Positions 22,493 to 32,616 of a stretch of 64,000 nt of DNA are shown here, in pieces (position 1 is the stretch's first letter; every line of letters begins with the position of its first letter). The stretch comes from Tenacibaculum ovolyticum DSM 18103. GTDB lineage: Bacteria > Bacteroidota > Bacteroidia > Flavobacteriales > Flavobacteriaceae. The translations under genes were made by a program, and so were the position numbers. The stretch is from positions 1-64,000 of the forward strand of contig NZ_AUMF01000014.1 in assembly GCF_000430545.1 (NCBI RefSeq), in the 5' to 3' direction. Below the pieces are notes generated by a model. It did no database searches. It saw nothing but the letters and a program-made list of their open reading frames with translations, and was not told where the DNA came from.

Positions 22493-25132
22493 TTAATTAT
22501 TTTTAATTATTTTTTTGAAATAGATGTTATGATCTATATGAATTTTGAAAAAGTATAAACCACGCTCAAAATTTGTTAAGTATTCAGTAAATGCTTTTAT
22601 ATTTTTTACTTCATTTTTAGAGAAAGTTTGTGATTTAATTAATCTTCCAGAAAGATTGTATAGATCAATTTTAACCATAGAAGCATTCTTTGCTTTTATA
22701 GTAAGATTGGCAGTATCATCGTAGTTAGAATTTTGAGCTAATTTATTAGAACATACTCCAACACTTTCCCATGCCATTTCCCAATAAGTACCAGTACTAG
22801 GAGCATAAGCCCATGCAGCGGTTGATGAACACCATCCAGGAATGTTACATTTAAATTTTTCGCCTTCATTAACAACTTCTTCATTCAATTTATAAGATGT
22901 CCCTGCTGCGTATTGTTGTGTTGTTCCACAACCTCCACTTACAACTTCAGATACTGTAATAGCAATAGGAGAAGATGTTGTTTTTGCTCCTTGATTATCA
23001 GTAGCTATTGCAGTTAATGTATGATTACCTACTGTTGAATTTGTAATTACATAATTATATGGAGTAGTGGTGCTTTCACCTATTTTAGTTCCATTATTAA
23101 AAAAAGCTACACTAGCAATTGTTCCATCACTATCAGAAGCATTTGCTGTAATAGCAATAGTTTCTCCTACATTAAAAGAAGCATTGTTACCTGGAGAGGT
23201 AATATTTACTGACGGTGCCTTATTGTCAACTACACCTACTTTTTTTAGAGTAAAAGTAATTTCTTTTTCTGTAGTGTTATTATCATTATCGGTAGCTGAT
23301 GCTATAATTGTTACTTTTCCGTATGCTGTAGGTGTATAATTAGCCTCGTAACTATTTACAGAAAGAGGAGCCGAAATAATAGTAGTACCTTGTTTAAAAT
23401 TAAATGATTTAATAGTACCATCAGCATCTATAGCTTTGGCTTTTAAAATTATTGATGACAGTATGTCTTGTTCAATAATTTGCCCATTTGCAGGAGATTC
23501 CCATGTTATAACTGGAGCAGAAACATCAATAATATCACATTCTTTAATAAATTCCCATACAGAATCTATGCCAGGCGTACTACCGCTACCTGCATACCAT
23601 TTGTTTCTATAAATGATATTATTATGTTTAACATAATTATCTTTTTTGCTATAGATTTTGGTAGAATTCCATTCTGTAATTTCTTGGCAGTCTATGTTTA
23701 CTCCATCCCAAACGATAACTTTAATTGAAGATGTTGCGCTAGTTCCGTTTACAAAAACAGCATTTGATGTTATTGTATGCGCTTTATAGCTAGACGGTGT
23801 CCAGTTAAATGTTACACCACTAAAGGTTTGATTTCCTATTGATGTAGTAACGCTTTTTAATTGCGTATTTTTTTCATCTATTACTAAAGTAACAGGAATC
23901 GCTGTAAATGTAGTTTGCTTGAATATTTGGTCATTTACAGGACTAGAAAATGTAATTTGAGGTTTTTGTGCACATGGTTCAGCTGTTAAATCAGCAGAAT
24001 CACCACCGTACTTACTCATGTCTTTACATCCACAATCAGAAAGGTCATTAACACCATCCATGTCAGTTCCAATCTGGTAAATAGTTGTAAATCTTTTATA
24101 ATATCCTATTCTATCTAACACCTGAGGCTTTTCTGCTCCTTGTCCGCATTCTACACCGCCATTAATAATATTTACTGTCATTCCTAATCCAGGTACCCTA
24201 TTTTTAGTAATATCTAATTCATTAGGAGTCCATTTATTTACCATTACACTGTGTGCAGAAGGTTTAGGGTATTGTGGAGTCATCCAAAACCAAATGGCTG
24301 TTTGAAAAGCCAATGCAGCGTCTTCTATTATTTTTTCAGGATTGTCTAGTAATACTTGTTTGTCACCAAATATAAACTCACTAGCAGGACCATAATTATA
24401 ATTGTATGATAATTGAATTGGACCTCTACCTTTATAAGATTTACCAGGCGTTGGTGGATAATTAACATCTGGGTATGCATATGAGGCTTGCGTTGGTTCT
24501 TCTCTAAAGTGAAGACCCCATGAAAATTGACCTCCAGGAGCCGTTGGCCAACCACCTGTTGTTTCATGTGATATGTTCGCAAAAAAAGCAGTTATTTCTC
24601 TCTTTCTGGTTTCAAGATTACCTTCTTTTAAAAATAATCCGTAATCAACTTCTTCTATAAGAATTTCTTTTTCACTGTTTCTAGGAGCGTCAAAATCGAT
24701 ATCTGTTCGAATTAGTTTAGAAATATTTGTTACTTTATCTACACGAGTAACCTTGTATGCATTTGTACCACACCTGCGTTCAAAAATTACTTTAATATTA
24801 CTCATTCGATTAATAGCATCAATAAAAGATTCGTATGTGTAAAAATCATCAGCAGGATCTAATACCCAACCATCGCTTCCTGTATTTTTAGCTCCGAATC
24901 TATATGGAAATAAAGTATTCCATAGTTCTTTATTTATTAACTCATTAATTTGAGTTGATGTGTTCGGTATTTCTGTTTTGGAGGAGTATTTTGAAGTTAA
25001 TGTTTCAGAATATACCTCTTTTTCATTAGAAAAAGTTTGATTAATAATTGAGAAAAAGAAAACGAGAATAAGCATCCGAATTTTCTTATCCATTAACCAA
25101 TAAATTTGTGAGGGGACTAGATTTTTTTTCAT
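22493..25132 (-). CDS. Secreted GH19 chitinase with T9SS tail
   Basis: 879 aa. The signal peptide may begin at the second Met (25093, MDKKIRMLILVFFFSIINQ), which gives a more normal length. The GH19 lysozyme-like domain lies at about 60-350: FANISHETTGGW supplies the catalytic acid E190 and FREEP the second acid; KGRGPIQLSYNYNY and NVIINGG-type segments are typical. Then come an Ig-like domain, a CBM5/12-type module (WNSTKIYSKKD...YRNKWYAGSG), two more Ig-like domains, a Trp-rich module shared with the GH18 enzyme (WCSSTAAWAYAPSTGTYWEM) and a T9SS type A tail. It heads the operon, 71 bases before the GH18 gene. GH18 and GH19 act on chitin with opposite stereochemistry. Confidence 0.93.
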   Translation of the reverse strand: MKKNLVPSQIYWLMDKKIRMLILVFFFSIINQTFSNEKEVYSETLTSKYSSKTEIPNTSTQINELINKELWNTLFPYRFGAKNTGSDGWVLDPADDFYTYESFIDAINRMSNIKVIFERRCGTNAYKVTRVDKVTNISKLIRTDIDFDAPRNSEKEILIEEVDYGLFLKEGNLETRKREITAFFANISHETTGGWPTAPGGQFSWGLHFREEPTQASYAYPDVNYPPTPGKSYKGRGPIQLSYNYNYGPASEFIFGDKQVLLDNPEKIIEDAALAFQTAIWFWMTPQYPKPSAHSVMVNKWTPNELDITKNRVPGLGMTVNIINGGVECGQGAEKPQVLDRIGYYKRFTTIYQIGTDMDGVNDLSDCGCKDMSKYGGDSADLTAEPCAQKPQITFSSPVNDQIFKQTTFTAIPVTLVIDEKNTQLKSVTTSIGNQTFSGVTFNWTPSSYKAHTITSNAVFVNGTSATSSIKVIVWDGVNIDCQEITEWNSTKIYSKKDNYVKHNNIIYRNKWYAGSGSTPGIDSVWEFIKECDIIDVSAPVITWESPANGQIIEQDILSSIILKAKAIDADGTIKSFNFKQGTTIISAPLSVNSYEANYTPTAYGKVTIIASATDNDNNTTEKEITFTLKKVGVVDNKAPSVNITSPGNNASFNVGETIAITANASDSDGTIASVAFFNNGTKIGESTTTPYNYVITNSTVGNHTLTAIATDNQGAKTTSSPIAITVSEVVSGGCGTTQQYAAGTSYKLNEEVVNEGEKFKCNIPGWCSSTAAWAYAPSTGTYWEMAWESVGVCSNKLAQNSNYDDTANLTIKAKNASMVKIDLYNLSGRLIKSQTFSKNEVKNIKAFTEYLTNFERGLYFFKIHIDHNIYFKKIIKNN

Positions 25133-25707
25133 TGTTTGTGTTTTAAATTACTTATTAATAAGTGGTTAAATCTCTATTTTTCAAGCCCCTTTAAAAAATA
25201 AAATATGCAAACAACTTATTTTAACCTATAAATAACTTTAAGGTACTTACAAATGACAATGATTATTAGCCTTATTTTGCTAGTTTGTTAATAGATGAAA
25301 AAACGTTTTAGTATAATTTTCTTTCATAATTTAAATAGCTTTTATGTTTTTTGATTGTTGTTATTATTTGAAAATGAATTAGTTAAGTGTTTGTTTTTTT
25401 CTTGTTTATTAACTGTGAAAATGATTGGAATTATATAGTTTAATGGGAAGATATTGATGATATAAAAAATTATAATTGCTGTTTGTAGTTCGGATTACGT
25501 AAAACCTTATGTGATTTGGTACTAGACTTGTAAAAGGAAGGTGTTATTTTTTTATTTTATGTATTTATAGCATATGTAAATAAAAGTAAAATTAATTTCG
25601 GTAGAAAAATACGAATGTACTAAGAGGTTACTAAGCATAGAATATAGGCACTAGTATAGTAAGAAGAGATCGTTTGTATTTAGAGAGATGAATATTTTAA
25701 TAGATGT
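25133..25707. other. Upstream region of the chitinase operon
   Basis: 575 bases without a gene. A perfect 14-base palindrome ACTTATTAATAAGT (25150-25163) lies 17 bases before the GH19 start and could be an operator. An ATATGCAAACAACTTATTTT tract lies further upstream. No clear TAnnTTTG box was found near the start, and no coding remnant. Confidence 0.5.
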
Positions 25708-26469
25708 TTAAAATTTTTCAAAAACACCCAAACCAAATAAAGCAAAATCATATTTTACAGGATCACTTTCATCAAAACTTCGTAAAGTGATGTCTAATTC
25801 AGTTAAAGCTTTCCAGTCGTTTTGTTTTCTAGTTAAAATTCCTAATTTACGAGCTACGTTCCCTGAATGTACATCTAACGGACAATGTAAATGAGATGGT
25901 GAATGTGTTTTCCAAACACCTAAATCTACTCCGGTTTTATCATTACGAACCATCCAACGGAGAAACATGTTTATTCTTTTAGATGCTGAGCCTTTTAATG
26001 GATCAGAAACATGCTTTAAGGTTCTTTGTTGATGGTGTACTTCAAAGAAAATTTGTTTAAAGTGATGTATTGCTAATTGATAGTTATTGGTACTTTTAGT
26101 AGCTAAAACAGCTTCTAATCCGTTATGGTTTGTATAGATGTTTTTGAGTGATTTTATAAAGAATTTAAAATCGTCAGCATTAAAAGTACGGTGTACAAAG
26201 CCATCAAAATTAGCTAGATCATCTTCAGTATGATTCATAACAAAGTTATATGGAGAATTACCTAGTAATTCAACCATTTTTAATGCATTACGAATAATCA
26301 TTTTTCTATTTCCCCAAGCAATAGTTGCTGCTAAAAATCCTGATATTTCAATATCTTCTTTTAAAGAAAACTGATGTGGAATTTGAATAGGATCACTTTC
26401 TATAAAATCTGGATTATTGTATTTTATTACTTTTTCGTCAAGAAATTCTTTAAGTTCTGTTTTATTCAT
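25708..26469 (-). CDS. TIGR02757 (DUF2400) family protein
   Basis: 253 aa, soluble. Recognised by SGFLAATIAWGNRKMI near the N-terminus, FKFFIKSLKNIY in the middle, and SPSHLHCPLDVHSGNVARKL followed by ALTELDITLRSFDESDPVKY. The family is conserved in Bacteroidota and others, has helical HhH-DNA-glycosylase-like features, and has no assigned function. Its start is 1 base from the stop of the CPBP gene, so it is the last gene of a unit with that gene and probably the LolD-like ATPase. Confidence 0.85.
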   Translation of the reverse strand: MNKTELKEFLDEKVIKYNNPDFIESDPIQIPHQFSLKEDIEISGFLAATIAWGNRKMIIRNALKMVELLGNSPYNFVMNHTEDDLANFDGFVHRTFNADDFKFFIKSLKNIYTNHNGLEAVLATKSTNNYQLAIHHFKQIFFEVHHQQRTLKHVSDPLKGSASKRINMFLRWMVRNDKTGVDLGVWKTHSPSHLHCPLDVHSGNVARKLGILTRKQNDWKALTELDITLRSFDESDPVKYDFALFGLGVFEKF

Positions 26470-26470
26470 A

Positions 26471-27022
26471 TTATATTAAATCTACTGCAAAACTAATTAA
26501 AACAAAAAAGGCATTATAACTAGCGTGTAAAAGAATACTCCAAATTAAACCGAAGCGTACTCTAATAAATCCTAAATAGCCACCTAAAATTATTTGAGGG
26601 GCTACTAAAATAGGAGCTAAAATAAGTACGTTGGTGGTTATTTTAAAATTAGATAAATGGACAAATCCAAAAACAATAGCAAAAATGTAAAAAACTAATT
26701 TGAAATATTTCTTATTTTGAAATAATGTTATTGGTGCTCTAAAAAATAATTCTTCGAGTAGGGGAGCGACTATAACTGCAAATAGAAAAACTTTTGTTTT
26801 AGACATGTTTTTCATTAATTCTTCCATAGCATGTGTATCCATATCTATCCAACCTAAATGCTCTATTAAACCAAATAAAGGAGATAATAGCGTTGCTGTA
26901 AGTATGCTTATAATAAGTAAATGGAAGAATTTTTTGAATCGGTAAAAATTATCTCGATTGTTATCTTCTTCTAAAACGGGTGCTTTTAAATATTTAATTA
27001 ATTCACTGAATGTCTCTTTCAT
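26471..27022 (-). CDS. CPBP-family intramembrane metalloprotease
   Basis: 183 aa with about six hydrophobic segments. The CPBP/Abi motifs are intact: PLLEELFFRAP (E90, E91, R95), FGFVHLSNF (H122) and SYNAFFVL in the last segment. Homologues (Rce1, MroQ) cleave within or next to the membrane; bacterial ones often handle peptides or act as bacteriocin-immunity proteins. Located between the LolD-like ATPase and TIGR02757 genes. Confidence 0.88.
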   Translation of the reverse strand: MKETFSELIKYLKAPVLEEDNNRDNFYRFKKFFHLLIISILTATLLSPLFGLIEHLGWIDMDTHAMEELMKNMSKTKVFLFAVIVAPLLEELFFRAPITLFQNKKYFKLVFYIFAIVFGFVHLSNFKITTNVLILAPILVAPQIILGGYLGFIRVRFGLIWSILLHASYNAFFVLISFAVDLI

Positions 27023-27069
27023 TATAAATCTATTTGCTAATAAGTAGTTAAAAAGAGATGTTTGTTACA

Positions 27070-27732
27070 TTAGTCAATAATAATTCCGTCTTTCATGGTT
27101 AAAGTACGGTCTGCCATTTCAGCTAATTCTTTGTTGTGAGTTACTAAAACGAAGGTTTGTCCGAATTTATCTCTTAACTCAAAAAATAATTTATGTAAAT
27201 TCTCAGCAGAAGTAGAATCTAAATTACCAGAAGGTTCATCAGCAAAAATAACTGAAGGCTCGTTAATTAAAGCCCTGGCAACAGCTACACGTTGTTGTTC
27301 ACCTCCAGAAAGTTCATTTGGTTTATGGTTTTCTCTATGCGACAACCCTAAAAAATTAAGTAATTCTTTTGCTCTTTTTTCAGTTTGTAATTTTGATTTT
27401 CCGCCAATAAAAGCAGGTATACAAACATTTTCTAAAGCTGTAAATTCAGGTAATAATTGATGAAACTGAAAAATAAAACCAATGTGTTTGTTCCTAAAAG
27501 AAGAAATTTCCTTGTCATTAAAGTTTTTTATTGAAATTTCATTAAGAAACAACTCATGGTCTTCTGTTGTCTGCGGTTTGTCTAAGGTTCCTAAAATTTG
27601 AAGTAAAGTTGTCTTTCCTGCTCCAGAAGGGCCAACAATAGCAACAATCTCTCCTTTTTTAATATGAAGATTAACTCCTTTAAGTATTTCAACATCACCA
27701 TAGCTTTTATGGATATTTTTAGCAACAATCAT
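27070..27732 (-). CDS. LolD/MacB-type ABC transporter ATPase
   Basis: 220 aa. Walker [10 protein letters not shown] (34-42), Q-loop [18 protein letters not shown], signature [15 protein letters not shown], Walker [13 protein letters not shown]. This is the MacB/LolD subclass, which drives lipoprotein extraction or mechanotransmission without substrate crossing the membrane. The partner permease (LolC/E) is not next to it, as is usual in Bacteroidota. Most likely LolD for outer-membrane lipoprotein export, but FtsE-like or MacB-like roles cannot be excluded. Confidence 0.85.
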   Translation of the reverse strand: MIVAKNIHKSYGDVEILKGVNLHIKKGEIVAIVGPSGAGKTTLLQILGTLDKPQTTEDHELFLNEISIKNFNDKEISSFRNKHIGFIFQFHQLLPEFTALENVCIPAFIGGKSKLQTEKRAKELLNFLGLSHRENHKPNELSGGEQQRVAVARALINEPSVIFADEPSGNLDSTSAENLHKLFFELRDKFGQTFVLVTHNKELAEMADRTLTMKDGIIID

Positions 27733-27767
27733 AGTCTTATATTCAATATAACGAATGTATAAAAAAG

Positions 27768-27799
27768 AAATCAGATAAACTTTAAAGATTATCTGATTT
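27768..27799 (-). terminator. Terminator of the DUF5916 gene
   Basis: Perfect 11-bp stem AAATCAGATAA / TTATCTGATTT. On the minus strand it is followed by CTTTTTTAT. It lies between the DUF5916 stop and the LolD-like start. Confidence 0.85.
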
Positions 27800-27819
27800 C
27801 AAATTATAAATGTTTTTTA

Positions 27820-30285
27820 TTAAAAAATGTTTTTTACATTATTGTAGTCAATAAAATAAACAAGTCTAACAGAAAAAGTATGTCGATTTGATTCTGCTAA
27901 AAGATTTTCTATGTTTTCAGAAAAATTTTGATGAGACTCTTCATTATTATTAGATATAGAGTTTCTGTAAAAAGCAATTAATTGACTACCAGGAGCAAAT
28001 TGCCATAAATAATTTACATCTAAATTCCAACTGTTAAAGTTTTTATCATGAATATCATTATAATCAGTTTCAGTTAAGGCTCCATCCGTTTTGTTTAATG
28101 TGTAAAATTGGTTTTCATAAGGAACTTTACTCCAATTATGTCTGAAAGATAATGAAAGGGATGATTTTGTACTGAAACTATATTTACCTGTTAAAGAATT
28201 ATTGTAGGTTGTCCAATCTCTTTGTCCGAAAATAATTTCATCTAAAAAAGGAGCATGAGTTGGGTTTTCATCTATATCATCTTGATCAATTTTATTAGCA
28301 AAACCTTGATCGTTATTTGTATGCCCATATCTAAAGCCGTAAATTAAAGAAAACTGGTTGTTAAAACGATACCTAGGAGATATTCTAAAACCGTAATTTT
28401 CTTTTGGATTGTTTTTAAAGAAAGTATAATACCAGTTATAATCAATAGCAAACTTCTTTCTGTAGTCGGTAGACCCCCAATGATTTATGTTTAGTCTTTC
28501 AGGTCTTTTAAAATAAATACCACTAGTATTACCTTCTCTTGATTCATTAAAGTCTTTTCTTTCAGTGCTATAGTTAAGGTTTGCTCCGAAACCAAAACGT
28601 TTTTTAGTTTGCGCTCTAAAAGATAAATGTAAGTTTGTACCAGTATATGTACCAGGTTTGTGTAAGAAATTAACATTGTAGCGCATGTTAATTCTATAAT
28701 CATTAAAAATACCTTTTGGTTTTAATAATAAATATGAAGCGAAACCATAAATAGTTTGTTCGTTATTACTAAATAAAATACCTAAGTCGTTTGGATTAAA
28801 GTTTTTATCTTCGAAATTATAACCAACTTCACCTCTCCAGTTACCAGATTGTTTACCAATACTAGTATCAAAGGTGTAACCTGTATTAGGATTGTCTTCA
28901 TCATCATAAATATTACTCATTTTAAATGATCCATCTATATTGTACCTGCTTTTTTTATCTTCAACATGCCAAAGTAAACCAGTAACATTTGCATCTCTAA
29001 AACTACCATCTCTAGTAACATTTGTATTTATTAATGTTACTGCTGAATTTTGATTAAATTGTTGGTTTAAAACTAAGATGTTGTAATTAGAAAGAGGGTT
29101 AATAACTTCTTTTCGAACCTCTTTTGTTGTGTTGTTTTGAATGGTAGCTTCAGTTTTACCCGTAATGGCATTAAAAAAACCAATACCTAAACCGTTTTTT
29201 GTTCTTCCTGAAATTTTTATAGCATTAAGCATTTGTACTTTTTCAGGTGAATCAATTAGAGTTTCTATATCTTCATCTACTGATGCTGAGTTTATAGGAG
29301 AACCTCCAACTCTACGAGAATAAAACAAACGTCCTTTTGTAAATAATTCAGTTCCTTCTGTAAAAAATTGTCTTTGTTCAGAAAATTGTTGTTCAAAAGG
29401 GCCTAAGTTTAAAGTTACATTATCAAAAGCAGTTTGACCAAAATCAGGAATTAAAGTGGCATCTAATGTAAAATTCTCAGTAAGCCCGTATTTTAAATCC
29501 ATACCAACACTCCAATCAAAATCTGTTTTTCCTTCAAAAGTACTTGTTGTTGCAGAAGCATATGGGTAAAAATTTAAACGAGTAGGTGGAGTAATATTTT
29601 TAAAGTTTTCAACTAAACCATCATATTGTGTCCAATTTCCTTTAGTATTATCTATATGACTCCAAGTAAAACGAGCATTTATGTTTTTTACTTCTCTATG
29701 AAAATTAAAGCCCCATGATTGTATAGGTCTATTAGCAAAACGTAATGCTCTATAAGGTATTTTCATTTCTACAGACCAACTATTCTCGTTTATTTTAATG
29801 GCGCTTTCCCATACGGCGTTCCAGTTAAAGTCTTCTCTACCTGTAGAAACTTTTGAGTCTGCTTGAACACCAGCTGCTGTTACAATAAATGAAGTTGGAT
29901 TTTGGCCATCATCATTTGGATTAATCATTAACATAAAAAAATCAGAATTACCTATACGATCTCTATTGTTAAATTCAGCAGGTATTTTAGAAGGATCAGG
30001 AGAATACATTAAAGCACTTACATACACAGCTTCATCATCATACACTAATTTAACTTCAGTTTTATGTGTATTAGGTTCTTTTTCGCCATTAGTAGGTCGC
30101 ATCATTATAAAATCTTTTGCGACAGGTATGTTATTCCATACAGATTCTTCTAAAATACCATCTATTTTTGGAGGAGTATCTACACGAGTAGCATTTAACT
30201 TCTTTCTACTTTTATTGTTTTTTTGGGCTCTTATTCCTAAAGAAATAAATAAGATAGGTATTAATAGAGTGATACTTCTATACAT
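27820..30285 (-). CDS. DUF5916 outer-membrane protein with CBM9-like domain
   Basis: 821 aa. Signal peptide (about 1-20). The N-terminal CBM9-like domain (about 30-230) includes PPKIDGILEESVW, KLVYDDEAVYVSALMY, WNAVWESAIKIN and YRALRFANRP. It is followed by a large DUF5916 region (about 235-821) with SVGMDLKYGLTENFTLDATLI PDFGQ-type strands, FFTEGTELFTKGRLFYSRRV and many amphipathic beta strands, consistent with an outer-membrane barrel. The family is frequent in Bacteroidota; function unknown, with sugar or surface-polymer binding suggested by the CBM9 fold. Monocistronic. Confidence 0.88.
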   Translation of the reverse strand: MYRSITLLIPILFISLGIRAQKNNKSRKKLNATRVDTPPKIDGILEESVWNNIPVAKDFIMMRPTNGEKEPNTHKTEVKLVYDDEAVYVSALMYSPDPSKIPAEFNNRDRIGNSDFFMLMINPNDDGQNPTSFIVTAAGVQADSKVSTGREDFNWNAVWESAIKINENSWSVEMKIPYRALRFANRPIQSWGFNFHREVKNINARFTWSHIDNTKGNWTQYDGLVENFKNITPPTRLNFYPYASATTSTFEGKTDFDWSVGMDLKYGLTENFTLDATLIPDFGQTAFDNVTLNLGPFEQQFSEQRQFFTEGTELFTKGRLFYSRRVGGSPINSASVDEDIETLIDSPEKVQMLNAIKISGRTKNGLGIGFFNAITGKTEATIQNNTTKEVRKEVINPLSNYNILVLNQQFNQNSAVTLINTNVTRDGSFRDANVTGLLWHVEDKKSRYNIDGSFKMSNIYDDEDNPNTGYTFDTSIGKQSGNWRGEVGYNFEDKNFNPNDLGILFSNNEQTIYGFASYLLLKPKGIFNDYRINMRYNVNFLHKPGTYTGTNLHLSFRAQTKKRFGFGANLNYSTERKDFNESREGNTSGIYFKRPERLNINHWGSTDYRKKFAIDYNWYYTFFKNNPKENYGFRISPRYRFNNQFSLIYGFRYGHTNNDQGFANKIDQDDIDENPTHAPFLDEIIFGQRDWTTYNNSLTGKYSFSTKSSLSLSFRHNWSKVPYENQFYTLNKTDGALTETDYNDIHDKNFNSWNLDVNYLWQFAPGSQLIAFYRNSISNNNEESHQNFSENIENLLAESNRHTFSVRLVYFIDYNNVKNIF

Positions 30286-30479
30286 AATTAATTGATGGCT
30301 ATAATAGTTACAAAAATATTTAGGATTTATCTTTTTAAATCACAAATTCATGTTAATTACCTTAAGGACACGTTAAAAAAGTATTAGTTACAGTTATAAT
30401 GTTAAAAAAATGCAAAAAAAAGATGTAATAAAAAAAGTAATAATTATAATAAATAGTAATGTATTATAATTTGAATTTG

Positions 30480-30487
30480 TATTTTTG
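30480..30487 (+). promoter_or_regulatory. -7 box of the sucC promoter
   Basis: TATTTTTG fits TAnnTTTG and lies 24 bases before the chosen sucC ATG (30512). It overlaps the longer in-frame ATG at 30485, arguing against that earlier start. Confidence 0.55.
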
Positions 30488-30511
30488 TTCGACTTTAAAA
30501 ATTCATATCTA

Positions 30512-31708
30512 ATGAACTTACACGAATATCAAGGTAAAGAAATATTAAACAGTTTTGGGGTTCGTATTCAACGCGGAGTTGTTGCAAATACACCAGAAGA
30601 AGCTGTTGAAGCAGCAAAGAAATTAACTGAAGAAACAGGTACAGGTTGGCACGTAATAAAAGCACAAGTACACGCAGGTGGTCGTGGAAAAGGTGGTGGA
30701 GTTAAGTTAGCTAAAAACTTAGATGAGGTAAAAAGTATTTCTAATGATATTTTAGGAATGATGTTAATTACTCCTCAAACGTCAGCGGAAGGTAAATTAG
30801 TAAATCAGGTTTTAATCTGTGAGGATGTGTATTATCCTGGAGCTAGTGAGCCAGATGAATATTATATGTCGGTTTTATTAAATCGTGCAACTGGTAGAAA
30901 TATGGTTATGTATTCTACTGAAGGTGGTATGGATATTGAAACAGTAGCAGAAGAAACTCCACATTTAATCTTTACAGAAGAAATTGATCCTTCTTTAGGA
31001 TTAATGCCTTTTCAAGCTCGTAAAATTGCTTTTAACTTAGGTTTAAGCGGAGCTGCATTAAAAGAAATGACAAAGTTTGTTACTGCTTTATATACTGCGT
31101 ATGTAAAATCAGATTCAGCAATGTTTGAAATTAACCCTGTGTTAAAAACATCTGATGATAAAATTATGGCTGTTGATGCTAAAGTTACTTTAGATGAAAA
31201 CGCTTTATATCGTCATAAAGATTATGCAGCAATGCGTGATTTACGTGAAGAGAATCCTATTGAAGTAGAAGCTAAAGCTGCAGGTTTAAACTATGTAGAT
31301 TTAGATGGAAATGTTGGATGTATGGTAAACGGAGCTGGTTTAGCAATGGGAACTATGGATTTAATTAAACAAGCAGGTGGTGACCCAGCTAACTTTTTAG
31401 ATGTTGGTGGTACTGCTGATGCAGAGCGTGTTGAAAAAGCTTTTGGAATTATTTTAAAAGACAGTAACGTAAAAGCAATTTTAGTAAACATTTTTGGAGG
31501 AATCGTTCGTTGTGATCGTGTTGCTCAAGGTGTTGTAGATGCTTATAAGAGTATGGGAGACAAAATTAATGTGCCTATTATTTGTCGTTTACAAGGAACA
31601 AATGCTAAAGAAGCAAAAGAATTAATTGATAATAGTGGAATGGAAATTATTTCTGCTACTGAGTTTCAAGAAGCTGCAGATAAAGTTGCAGAAGTTTTAG
31701 GAGCTTAA
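30512..31708 (+). CDS. sucC: Succinyl-CoA ligase (ADP-forming) subunit beta
   Basis: 398 aa from [12 protein letters not shown], the canonical N-terminus. ATP-grasp enzyme of the TCA cycle that, with SucD, converts succinyl-CoA and ADP to succinate and ATP. Visible: [18 protein letters not shown] (nucleotide-binding loop), [29 protein letters not shown] and [10 protein letters not shown], and the C-terminal flavodoxin-like domain with [17 protein letters not shown]. Length normal. sucD is not adjacent, which is common in flavobacteria. The last 160 bases are duplicated downstream (32411-32616). Own terminator at 31731. Confidence 0.97.
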   Translation: MNLHEYQGKEILNSFGVRIQRGVVANTPEEAVEAAKKLTEETGTGWHVIKAQVHAGGRGKGGGVKLAKNLDEVKSISNDILGMMLITPQTSAEGKLVNQVLICEDVYYPGASEPDEYYMSVLLNRATGRNMVMYSTEGGMDIETVAEETPHLIFTEEIDPSLGLMPFQARKIAFNLGLSGAALKEMTKFVTALYTAYVKSDSAMFEINPVLKTSDDKIMAVDAKVTLDENALYRHKDYAAMRDLREENPIEVEAKAAGLNYVDLDGNVGCMVNGAGLAMGTMDLIKQAGGDPANFLDVGGTADAERVEKAFGIILKDSNVKAILVNIFGGIVRCDRVAQGVVDAYKSMGDKINVPIICRLQGTNAKEAKELIDNSGMEIISATEFQEAADKVAEVLGA

Positions 31709-31730
31709 GAATTAGTTTTTAGTTAAATAT

Positions 31731-31764
31731 AAAAAATCCTCACTTTTAAAAGTGAGGATTTTTT
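31731..31764 (+). terminator. sucC terminator
   Basis: A perfect 17-bp inverted repeat AAAAAATCCTCACTTTT / AAAAGTGAGGATTTTTT with no loop beyond the fold, ending in T6. Lies 22 bases after the sucC stop. Confidence 0.92.
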
Positions 31765-31796
31765 GTTTTATCTTGTTGAAATATAAATACTACATA

Positions 31797-32360
31797 ATGA
31801 GAAAATTATTAATCCTTATTTTATTTCCTTTTCAATTACTAGCACAAGAAAAAACAAATTCTGAATTATTTTGGAATACTTTACAAATTCATTGTGGAAA
31901 AGCATTTGAAGGGGAAATTACAGCAGGAGGAAAAGAAGGTGATGGTTTTACAGGAGAGAAATTAGTAATGCATATTCGTTCTTGTGAAAACAACACAATT
32001 AGAATTCCGTTTTTTGTAGGTGATGATAAATCTCGTACTTGGGTTTTTACCATGAGTACAGATAAATTAATTAAATTAAAGCACGATCATCGACATAAAG
32101 ACGGCTCGGAAGATAAAATTACGCAATATGGAGGAACGAACCCTAATATGGGATTGTCTAATATTCAATTTTTTCCTGCGGATAAACATACAGCCAATTT
32201 AATTCCGTATGCATCTAATAATATATGGTGGGTTACGATTGATAAAACAAGTTTTACGTATAATTTACGTAGAATAGGAACGGATAGGTTTTTCTCTGTA
32301 AAGTTTGATTTAACAAAAGAAATAGAGGCACCAAGTGCTCCATGGGGAAGTGAGAATTAA
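31797..32360 (+). CDS. Secreted protein of unknown function
   Basis: 187 aa from MRKLLILILFPFQLLAQ, a clear signal peptide; an in-frame upstream ATG (31752) lies in the terminator arm and is rejected. The mature protein has two cysteines (IHCGKAF, RSCENN), a His-rich stretch KLKHDHRHKDGSED and a C-terminal TYNLRRIGTDRFFSVKFDLT. It looks like a conserved periplasmic or outer-membrane-associated Bacteroidota protein; no function known to me. It sits between sucC and the duplicated sucC fragment. Confidence 0.7.
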   Translation: MRKLLILILFPFQLLAQEKTNSELFWNTLQIHCGKAFEGEITAGGKEGDGFTGEKLVMHIRSCENNTIRIPFFVGDDKSRTWVFTMSTDKLIKLKHDHRHKDGSEDKITQYGGTNPNMGLSNIQFFPADKHTANLIPYASNNIWWVTIDKTSFTYNLRRIGTDRFFSVKFDLTKEIEAPSAPWGSEN

Positions 32361-32410
32361 AGGCTTTCCTCAAAATAACAATTATCAGATCTAAATATTT
32401 CAAGAAAAAT

Positions 32411-32616
32411 ATTATTAGAATCATGTTACTTAAGGTGTTGTAGCTGCTTATAAGAGTATGGGAGACAAAATTAATGTGCCTATTATTTGTCGTTTACAAG
32501 GAACAAATGCTAAAGAAGCAAAAGAATTAATTGATAATAGTGGAATGGAAATTATTTCTGCTACTGAGTTTCAAGAGGCTGTAGATAAAGTTTTAGAAAT
32601 TAAGATAAGCAATTGA
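32411..32616 (+). pseudogene. Duplicated 3' fragment of sucC
   Basis: 32432-32592 matches 31527-31687 of sucC with three mismatches in 161 bases, including a 132-base identical run (31540-31671). Weaker similarity extends about 16 bases upstream. The frame reads NHVT, stop, [20 protein letters not shown] ... FQEAVDKVLEIKISN and ends at 32616, so the last few codons differ from sucC. It lacks the rest of the gene and has no promoter, hence non-functional. It abuts the phzF-like stop codon. Confidence 0.93.
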
